Shown: one piece after another, positions 5,851 to 11,556 of the stretch
Layout: each line of letters opens with the position of its first letter
Position numbering within the stretch: the first letter of the stretch is position 1
Made by a program: the position numbers and the translations under genes
Assembly: GCA_023247935.1 (NCBI GenBank)
Contig: JAHFFM010000047.1
Span: 1-11,556, forward strand
Direction: 5' to 3'
Source: Candidatus Omnitrophota bacterium
GTDB taxonomy: Bacteria; Omnitrophota; Gorgyraeia; 2-02-FULL-51-18
Length of the DNA stretch: 11,556 nt
Notes under the pieces: generated by a model
What the model was told of the DNA's origin: nothing
Seen by the model: the letters and a program-made list of their open reading frames with translations, nothing else
The model's database searches: none

Positions 5851-6882
5851 ATGCTAATTCTCGGGATAGAAACTTCCTGCGACGAAACATCCGTTGCGGT
5901 TGTCAAAGATGGTAAGAAAATTTTGTCCAATGTGGTGTATTCCAGCTTGAAAGAGCATCGACCGTACGGCGGCGTTGTTCCGGAAATCGCGTCGCGCTCG
6001 CATCTTGAAATTATTCTCCCGTGTTTAAAAGCGGCGCTTAAAAAATCAACACATAAATTAGAAGATATTGACCTCGTTGCGGTGACTCAGGGCCCTGGGT
6101 TGATGGGTTCTCTTTTGGTGGGAATTGCGGCCGCCAAGGCTTTGGCGCTGGCGCTAAAAAAGCCTTTGGTGGGAGTCGACCATGTATTGGCTCATATTTA
6201 TGCCGGTTTTATAGATAGGGGGGCGGGCCGGACAAAGCTGCCGCGTTTTCCGGTCCTGGGTTTGGTGGTATCCGGAGGGCATACTTTGCTATTAAAAATG
6301 GACAGTCCGGCAAAGGTTCAGATTTTAGGCCGGACGTTGGATGACGCCGCCGGAGAAGCCTTTGATAAAGTTGCAAAAATCCTTGGCTTAGGGTACCCTG
6401 GGGGTCCAGAAGTGGATCGTTTGGCCAGAGGTCAGGACCCCAAGCGATTTTTCTTCAGCCGGCCTTTTCTTTCAAAAGATTCCCTCGATTTTAGTTTTAG
6501 CGGGATCAAAACAGCCGTTTATTATCAAGCCGAGCGTTTGAAGAAAAAGCCGATGAATCTCCCTACAAAGAAATTGATTTGTTCCGGTTTTCAGGAAGCA
6601 GTTTGCGAGGTTTTGACGAAAAAGAGTTTACGGGCTGCGAATCAATTTCATTTAAAAACACTGGTGGTGGGCGGGGGAGTGAGCGCCAATTCGCGTTTAC
6701 GGCAAATGTTGGCGGGTGAAGCCAAAAAAGAAGGCGTGAAGGTGATTTTTCCGTCCATGGAGCTATGCCAGGACAATGCGGCGATGATCGCTTCTTACGG
6801 ATACGCGTTGTATCGCGGAGGAAAACGCGACCGGCTGGATTTGCCGGGTTACGCGCAGATGATGGGAAATAAAAAGACATAA
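5851..6882 (+). CDS. tsaD: tRNA N6-adenosine threonylcarbamoyltransferase (TsaD/Kae1)
   Basis: TsaD transfers threonylcarbamoyl from threonylcarbamoyl-AMP to A37 of ANN-decoding tRNAs, working with TsaB and TsaE, to make t6A. The 343-residue length is typical. The N-terminus MLILGIETSCDETSVAVV is canonical. Also present are HRPYGGVVPEIASRSH, the QGPGLMGSLLVG loop, the metal-binding His111 and His115 in DHVLAHIYAGF, SGGHT (141-145), DDAAGEAFDKVAKILGLGYPGGP, FSFSGIKTAV, VVGGGVSANSRLR, and the third metal ligand Asp308 in LCQDNAAMIA. The ATG at 5851 has only weak upstream purines (CGGA at 5841-5844). Its leader holds the G-tract cluster. The gene for the HTH protein begins 1 nt after the stop. 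tsaB and tsaE are not adjacent. Confidence 0.97.
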   Translation: MLILGIETSCDETSVAVVKDGKKILSNVVYSSLKEHRPYGGVVPEIASRSHLEIILPCLKAALKKSTHKLEDIDLVAVTQGPGLMGSLLVGIAAAKALALALKKPLVGVDHVLAHIYAGFIDRGAGRTKLPRFPVLGLVVSGGHTLLLKMDSPAKVQILGRTLDDAAGEAFDKVAKILGLGYPGGPEVDRLARGQDPKRFFFSRPFLSKDSLDFSFSGIKTAVYYQAERLKKKPMNLPTKKLICSGFQEAVCEVLTKKSLRAANQFHLKTLVVGGGVSANSRLRQMLAGEAKKEGVKVIFPSMELCQDNAAMIASYGYALYRGGKRDRLDLPGYAQMMGNKKT

Positions 6883-6883
6883 A

Positions 6884-7249
6884 ATGGAAATCAAAAAAGA
6901 AGAATACAAAGAATTTTTAACGGAAGACTACATGAGTCCCAAAGAAGCGGCGGCGCTTCTTGAGATAAGTGAGGACGAGTTGAAGGCGCTTTTACAAAAG
7001 CATCAGATTCCTTCGCATCAAGTTGCGGGCGCTTTTTTACGTTTAAAGAAAAAAGAAATTGAGGATTTGAAAAACCGCTGGCGCATCGAGCGGGAATTGT
7101 TTCCCAGACCTCAAGCGTCGCTTTCTCACAAGACTTCCGTGATGCGCGCCGGTTTTTTTGGAAGTATTTATGATTTTTGGTATTTTAACGATTTTTACAT
7201 TCTCTGTTCGGTGCTGATTATTCTACTTTTATACGTGATCCTTTCGTGA
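6884..7249 (+). CDS. Small HTH (excisionase/MerR-like) protein with C-terminal membrane segment
   Basis: I do not recognise a named gene. The 121-residue product appears to have two parts. Residues about 16-62 (YMSPKEAAALLEISEDELKA to the LKKKEIEDLK helix) look like a winged-helix DNA-binding domain of the excisionase or HTH_17 type, with the usual MSPKEAAALL start and a polar recognition region. A basic linker follows (about 64-90), then an aromatic stretch FFGSIYDFWYFNDFYI, and finally one hydrophobic segment, about 103-121, reaching the very C-terminus (LCSVLIILLLYVILS). This predicts a tail-anchored membrane protein with the putative DNA-binding domain in the cytoplasm. It sits 1 nt after tsaD and overlaps polA by 4 nt (GTGA), so it is translated as part of this operon. 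It could instead be a non-DNA-binding membrane adaptor that reuses the fold. Confidence 0.8.
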   Translation: MEIKKEEYKEFLTEDYMSPKEAAALLEISEDELKALLQKHQIPSHQVAGAFLRLKKKEIEDLKNRWRIERELFPRPQASLSHKTSVMRAGFFGSIYDFWYFNDFYILCSVLIILLLYVILS

Positions 7250-9912
7250 AATTTATTCTAATAGACGGAAATTCCTTTTGCTACCGGGCATTTTATGCCA
7301 TCCGGGAATTGCGTTCTTCCAAGGGCGAACCCACGAACGCGATTTATGGTTTTATTACCATGCTCGAGAAAATCCTGAAAGAAGTGGACCCTGACGGAGT
7401 CGCCGTCACTTTTGATTTAAAAGGTCCTACATTTCGTCACGAACGCTATGATCAGTACAAAATCCAGCGTTCTCCCATGCCGGATGACTTGATTACCCAA
7501 ATGCCCTTGATTAAAGAAATTATTCGAGCCATGAATATCCCGATTTTTGAGAAAGAGGGCTATGAAGCGGATGACATCATTGGCACTCTTTGCGTGCAGC
7601 TCAAAAAAAAGGGAAATGAAGTTTTTGTTGTAACGGGCGACAAAGACATGCTGCAACTGGTTGACGGCAAGGTAAAAGTTCTGAATCCCCAAAAAGATAA
7701 TTTTATTTACGGCATACCCGAGGTGAAGCAGCGATTTGGCGTGGGTCCTGAAAAAGTCGTGGAAGTGATGGCCCTGATGGGGGACACCTCTGATAATATT
7801 CCGGGCGTTCCGGGTATCGGAGAAAAAACCGCAATGAAATTGATTGCCGAGTTCGGCTCTCTTGAAGGCGTTTTAAAAAACCTCGATGAAATCAAAGGGG
7901 AAAAGCTAAAAGAAAATCTGGTGAAGTATAAAGACCAGGCACATTTATCCCGTGAATTGGCGACGATTAAAGATGACGTGCCCATTTCCATGGATGTGGA
8001 ATTGCTCAAACGTCAGGAACCCGACAGCGAAAAACTGGTGGGTTTTTACCAGCGTTTTGAATTTCGCACGCTTTTGAAGGGAATACCCGAAAGCTCTCCT
8101 AAAAATGCGGATGACAATGATCTTCGTTATACCTTAATTAACGAGCCGGCTGAATTTGAAAAACTCTTAAAGAAACTTTCTAAAGAAGAAATGTGGGCTC
8201 TTGATTTTGAAACAACCCACATCAACCCTATTCTTGCCGTGCCCGTGGGCATTTCATTTTCTTTTAAAGATAAAGAAGCCTGGTTTGTTTCGTTTCGCGA
8301 AAAGCTCAAATATAAAGAATGTCTGAACGCGCTGAAGCCTCTTCTTGAAAATCCCAAAATCAAAAAAATCGGCCAAAACATCAAATACGAAATCATGGTG
8401 CTTAAAAACTTCGATATTGAGCTGCAAGGGGTGCATTTCGACACCATGGTCGCTTCTTATTGTTTAAACCCGACCAAACCCAACCACAATCTTGACGATA
8501 TTTCCATGGAACACCTGGGCGTTCGGATTACGGCTACGGAAGAGTTATTAGGTAAGGGCAAGACCCAGATCACCATGGATCAGGTTGAAATCGGCAAGCT
8601 TTACCGGTATGGCTGCCAGGACAGCGACGTGACTTTTAGGCTGGCCGGAATTCTATCTAACAAGTTGAAAGAAAAAGAGTTATGGAAACTCTTTGAGGAA
8701 ATAGAAATGCCTTTGGTGAACGTATTGGCCGATATGGAGTGGGCGGGTGTGGCTATTGACCAGGAGCTTCTCGGGGAGTTTTCGAAGGAGATGGAATTGG
8801 GGCTGAAGAGCCTAACCAAGAAGATTTATAAGGAAGCGGGGGAGGAATTCAACATTAACTCCCCTAAACAGCTCGGCGAAATTTTATTTGAAAAACTAGG
8901 CCTTCCTATGGTAAAAAAGACTAAGACTGGCGCATCCACAGACGTGGGCGTTTTGGTTGAGCTTTCCGAATTTCATTCTCTTCCCAAAGAAATATTAAAA
9001 TTCAGAGAACTTTCGAAGCTAAAGTCGACCTATGTGGATGCCTTGCCGCAGCTTGTGAATCTTAAAACCGGCCGCGTGCACACTTCGTTTAATCAGACGG
9101 TGACCGCGACAGGGCGGCTTTCCTCGAGCGATCCGAATTTGCAAAATATCCCGGTTCGCACGGAAGAAGGACGCAAAATCCGGCGCGCGTTTGTGGCGGG
9201 TTCCAAGCAGTCGGTTTTGATTTCCGCGGACTATTCTCAGATTGAATTGCGGGTGCTGGCGCATTTGTCCGAAGATGAAAATTTGATCAAAGCATTTAAA
9301 CAGGGCGCGGACATCCACAGTTACACCGCGAGTTTGATTTTTAATGTGGATATGAAGGATGTGACGGATTCCCAGCGGTATTCCGCAAAAACCGTTAATT
9401 TCGGCGTGCTTTACGGCATGGGCGCGTTCAGCTTGGCCAAAACATTAGGCGTTAAAAATGACGAGGCCAAGAATTTTATTAAGGCTTATTTTGAGCGGTA
9501 TCCGAAGATCAGGGAATATTTGGATGGCAGCATCCAAAAAGCGAGAACAGAGGGTTTTGTTTCAACCTATTTCAAGCGCCGCCGGTACATTCCTGAAATT
9601 AATTCCAGGGATCCGAGATTTAAAAGTTTCGCCGAGCGAACCGCGATTAACGCGCCGATACAGGGTACGGCCAGTGACATTATCAAGATTGCGATGAATT
9701 CGATCCGTGAAAAATTGAAGGCAAAAAATTTTCAAAGCCGCATGATTCTTCAGGTGCATGACGAGCTTTTATTCGAATGTCCAAAGGCAGAACAAAAAGC
9801 TTTGGTGGAATTGGTTGAGAACGAGATGAGGCAGGCGGTTCAGTTTTGTGTTCCGATGGATGTGTCGGTTTCCGTTGGCCCAAACTGGCTGGACATGGAA
9901 GAGATTGAGTAG
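7246..9912 (+). CDS. polA: DNA polymerase I
   Basis: This 888-residue enzyme has all three Pol I domains and acts in Okazaki-fragment maturation and excision repair. The 5'-3' nuclease spans about 1-280 (LIDGNSFCYRAFYAI, DGVAVTFD, YEADDIIGTL, VVTGDKDMLQLV, MGDTSDNIPGVPGIGEKTA). The 3'-5' exonuclease spans about 295-480, with Asp320 and Glu322 in LDFET, Tyr455 and Asp459 in YGCQDSD, but Glu382 (KYE) where E. coli has Asp424. The polymerase domain follows: TATGRLSSSDPNLQNIPVR, motif A at Asp662 (DYSQIELR), the O-helix with Arg711, Lys715, Phe719 and Tyr723, and motif C QVHDE (His838, Asp839, Glu840). The GTG start at 7246 overlaps the stop of the upstream gene in GTGA and gives the canonical MKFILIDGNS, so translation is probably coupled. 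Confidence 0.97.
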   Translation: MKFILIDGNSFCYRAFYAIRELRSSKGEPTNAIYGFITMLEKILKEVDPDGVAVTFDLKGPTFRHERYDQYKIQRSPMPDDLITQMPLIKEIIRAMNIPIFEKEGYEADDIIGTLCVQLKKKGNEVFVVTGDKDMLQLVDGKVKVLNPQKDNFIYGIPEVKQRFGVGPEKVVEVMALMGDTSDNIPGVPGIGEKTAMKLIAEFGSLEGVLKNLDEIKGEKLKENLVKYKDQAHLSRELATIKDDVPISMDVELLKRQEPDSEKLVGFYQRFEFRTLLKGIPESSPKNADDNDLRYTLINEPAEFEKLLKKLSKEEMWALDFETTHINPILAVPVGISFSFKDKEAWFVSFREKLKYKECLNALKPLLENPKIKKIGQNIKYEIMVLKNFDIELQGVHFDTMVASYCLNPTKPNHNLDDISMEHLGVRITATEELLGKGKTQITMDQVEIGKLYRYGCQDSDVTFRLAGILSNKLKEKELWKLFEEIEMPLVNVLADMEWAGVAIDQELLGEFSKEMELGLKSLTKKIYKEAGEEFNINSPKQLGEILFEKLGLPMVKKTKTGASTDVGVLVELSEFHSLPKEILKFRELSKLKSTYVDALPQLVNLKTGRVHTSFNQTVTATGRLSSSDPNLQNIPVRTEEGRKIRRAFVAGSKQSVLISADYSQIELRVLAHLSEDENLIKAFKQGADIHSYTASLIFNVDMKDVTDSQRYSAKTVNFGVLYGMGAFSLAKTLGVKNDEAKNFIKAYFERYPKIREYLDGSIQKARTEGFVSTYFKRRRYIPEINSRDPRFKSFAERTAINAPIQGTASDIIKIAMNSIREKLKAKNFQSRMILQVHDELLFECPKAEQKALVELVENEMRQAVQFCVPMDVSVSVGPNWLDMEEIE

Positions 9913-9915
9913 GAA

Positions 9916-11298
9916 TTGAGCAAGAATCTTAAAGTTTTGTTTTGCGCGAGTGAAGTCGCGCCTTTTGAGAAAACCGGTGGGCTCGCGGATGTAACCGGCT
10001 CTTTGCCAAAAGCGTTGGCTTCTTTGGGGGTGGAGGTTTTAATCACCATGCCCAAATACCGCAATGTGCAGGCGACGTCAAAAAAAGTCGCGCCCAATGT
10101 GCAAGCGTTTTTTATCGAGCACGAAGAATATTTTAACCGCGCAGGGCTTTATGGCAATGAGCGCGGGGATTATCCGGATAACCTCCAGCGGTACTCCTTT
10201 TTTTGCCAGGCGTCTTTGGATTTGGCCAAATCCCAGGGTTTTAAACCGGATATCGTGCATGTTCACGATTGGCAGGCGGCGCTGATTCCCGTTCTTTTAA
10301 AATCAAAATTGGCTTCAGACCCTTTTTTTGAAAAAGCCAAATCCGTTTTTACGATTCATAACATCGCTTATCAGGGGCATTTTTCCCATAAGCAATACGG
10401 AAGCCTGGGGCTAGACCCTTCGCTTTTTTCCGTGGATGGTTTTGAGTTCTACGGAAAGATTAACTTGATGAAAGGCGGCCTTTTGTTCGCGGACGCGTTG
10501 ACCACGGTGAGTCCGACTTACGCGAAAGAAATTCAAACCGAAGAATTTGGATTTGGCTTGAACGGCGTGATCAAAAAGCGGAGCAAGCATTTGACCGGAA
10601 TTTTAAACGGTTTGGACACCGAGCTTTGGGACCCTGCGAAAGATGAAAAGATCACCAAAACTTTTACGGCAACGGACCTTTCCGGTAAAAAAGAGTGTAA
10701 GGCCGGACTTCAGAAAATGTGCGAGTTTGAAGTAAATCCGGACATTCCTGTTTTTGCGATGGTCACAAGATTGGCCGAGCAAAAGGGGCTTGAGCTGGTT
10801 TCGGAAATTATCGACAGATTTTTGTACGACGGCGTTCAATTTGTGCTTTTGGGAGACGGGGATGCTTCTTATCAAACGGCTTTCCGCAATATCGGGAACC
10901 GGCATCTTAAAAATTCCCGGATTTTTATCGGGTTTGACGGGGTAAAGGCGCACGCGATTTACGCAGGGGCGGATTTTTTTCTGATCCCGTCTTACTTTGA
11001 GCCCTGCGGGCTGGGACAGATGATCAGCATGAGATACGGCACGCTGCCGATTGCCAGGAAAACCGGCGGGCTTGCGGACACCGTGATTGATTTAGACGAA
11101 AATCCTGAAAGCGGGAACGGATTTTTGTTCAAAGAAAGAATTCCCGAGAAATTGCTGCATTCAATGGAAAGAGCGAAAGATTTGTTCAAAGACAAAAAGA
11201 AGATGACGGCTTGCCAAAAAAGAGCCATGCGCGCGGATTTCACATGGAACAAGAGCGCCAAAGTTTACAAAAATTTATACGAGGAGCTCGCGGCTTAA
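9916..11298 (+). CDS. glgA: Glycogen synthase (ADP-glucose starch synthase, GT5)
   Basis: GlgA extends alpha-1,4-glucan chains from ADP-glucose in the cytoplasm. The 460-residue protein is near family length and has two Rossmann-like halves. The N-terminal GT5 catalytic domain shows SEVAPFEKTGGLADVTGSLPKAL, with Lys19 in the K-x-G-G-L nucleotide-sugar motif, then VHVHDWQAAL, FTIHNIAYQGH and TTVSPTYAKEI, and ends near GILNGLDTELWDP. The C-terminal GT-B half has VTRLAEQKGLEL (Arg285, Lys290), LLGDGD, the SYFEPCGLGQMISMRYG block with Glu362, and a second KTGGLADTV motif. The TTG at 9916, 3 nt after the polA stop, gives the standard family N-terminus, and no better start lies near. It probably relies on coupling with polA. 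Its position between polA and coaE is unusual. Confidence 0.95.
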   Translation: MSKNLKVLFCASEVAPFEKTGGLADVTGSLPKALASLGVEVLITMPKYRNVQATSKKVAPNVQAFFIEHEEYFNRAGLYGNERGDYPDNLQRYSFFCQASLDLAKSQGFKPDIVHVHDWQAALIPVLLKSKLASDPFFEKAKSVFTIHNIAYQGHFSHKQYGSLGLDPSLFSVDGFEFYGKINLMKGGLLFADALTTVSPTYAKEIQTEEFGFGLNGVIKKRSKHLTGILNGLDTELWDPAKDEKITKTFTATDLSGKKECKAGLQKMCEFEVNPDIPVFAMVTRLAEQKGLELVSEIIDRFLYDGVQFVLLGDGDASYQTAFRNIGNRHLKNSRIFIGFDGVKAHAIYAGADFFLIPSYFEPCGLGQMISMRYGTLPIARKTGGLADTVIDLDENPESGNGFLFKERIPEKLLHSMERAKDLFKDKKKMTACQKRAMRADFTWNKSAKVYKNLYEELAA

Positions 11299-11556
11299 GT
11301 GATTGTAGTTGGTTTGACCGGAAATTTGGCTTCGGGAAAAAGCGAAGCCGCCAAGCTTATGAAGGATAAAGGCGCGGTTGTTGTGGATGCCGACATGGTG
11401 GCGCGAAAACTCACTGAAAAAGGCAAGCCCTTATTCAAAGCGATCGTGAAATTTTTCGGAAAGCAATTTGTGGATAAAAAAGGCGCCCTCGACCGCCGCA
11501 AACTGGCATTGCACGTTTTTAGTCACCCCAAAGACCTTAAAAAATTGAATGTCATC
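11299..11556 (+). CDS. coaE: Dephospho-CoA kinase (CoaE), 5' part
   Basis: The frame is open to the window end and gives the first 86 residues of CoaE, which phosphorylates the ribose 3'-OH of dephospho-CoA in the last step of CoA synthesis. The N-terminus IVVGLTGNLASGKSEAAKLM is a P-loop (Gly8 to Ser15, with Lys14). It is followed by GAVVVDADMVARKL (Asp30 and Asp32), a KPLFKAIVKFFGKQF helix, the family hallmark GALDRRKLALHVF with Arg66, and a final KKLN leading towards the usual HP motif. GTG at 11299 directly follows the glgA stop with no gap. GAGGAG at 11281-11286 lies about 12 nt upstream, farther than usual. coaE near polA is a common bacterial arrangement. The rest of the gene lies beyond the window. 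Confidence 0.93.
   Translation, partial: MIVVGLTGNLASGKSEAAKLMKDKGAVVVDADMVARKLTEKGKPLFKAIVKFFGKQFVDKKGALDRRKLALHVFSHPKDLKKLNVI

Noticed and set aside
6218..6223. Six-G homopolymer in tsaD as a phase-variation tract.
   Set aside because: It is too short to be convincing, and tsaD is normally a key housekeeping gene unlikely to be phase-variable.
7603..7613. A8-GGG run in polA (codons for Lys120-Lys122, Gly123) as a programmed frameshift or slippage site.
   Set aside because: Lys-rich genes here use AAA freely and A-runs are common. The -1 frame ends soon after, and no stimulatory structure was evident.

Overview
The window reads as chromosomal housekeeping DNA from a bacterium. All recognisable genes lie on the + strand and are packed closely, often abutting or overlapping. 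No transposase, phage, CRISPR, toxin-antitoxin, tRNA or rRNA gene was recognised. The organism carries the tRNA amidotransferase GatCAB, so it probably lacks GlnRS, AsnRS or both. It has a membrane-anchored S41 protease paired with a YibQ-like divergent polysaccharide deacetylase, which points to a Gram-negative envelope. The SD-poor starts, the gene set and the order polA-glgA-coaE would fit an uncultured lineage such as Omnitrophota or another PVC-like group. That placement is a low-confidence impression from memory, not something the sequence proves.

Layout. Bases 1-319 are the 3' end of a gene with an HRDC-type C-terminus, probably ribonuclease D. A short gap (320-374) holds an extended -10 promoter (TGGTATAAT) placed so close to the gatC ATG that the transcript would be leaderless or nearly so. 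A first operon follows: gatC (375-668), gatA (680-2128), gatB (2237-3667), ctpA (3696-4862) and a divergent polysaccharide deacetylase gene (4849-5736). A 114-bp gap (5737-5850) contains a hairpin and a run of G-tracts with G-quadruplex potential. A second tightly coupled operon then runs tsaD (5851-6882), a small helix-turn-helix protein with a C-terminal membrane segment (6884-7249), polA (7246-9912, GTG start), glgA (9916-11298, TTG start) and the 5' part of coaE (11299 to the window end, GTG start).

Functionally, the first operon joins tRNA-dependent amidation (Gln-tRNA and Asn-tRNA synthesis) to envelope proteolysis and peptidoglycan or polysaccharide maintenance. The second joins tRNA t6A modification, a possible membrane-tethered DNA-binding protein, DNA repair and replication (Pol I), glycogen synthesis and CoA synthesis.

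The main unexplained structure is the 108-bp gap between gatA and gatB. It is flanked by a 13-bp inverted repeat (2133-2145 and 2218-2230) that can pair along its whole length with one G-U wobble. Each arm is also a small hairpin by itself, and a 15-bp palindrome lies between them. It begins 4 nt after the gatA stop and ends 6 nt before the gatB ATG. It could be an RNA switch coupling GatA to GatB synthesis, or a very small inserted palindromic element. The other candidates are the HTH-plus-membrane-tail protein, the probable leaderless gatC start and the G-rich tsaD leader. Nothing here clearly amounts to a new multi-gene system.
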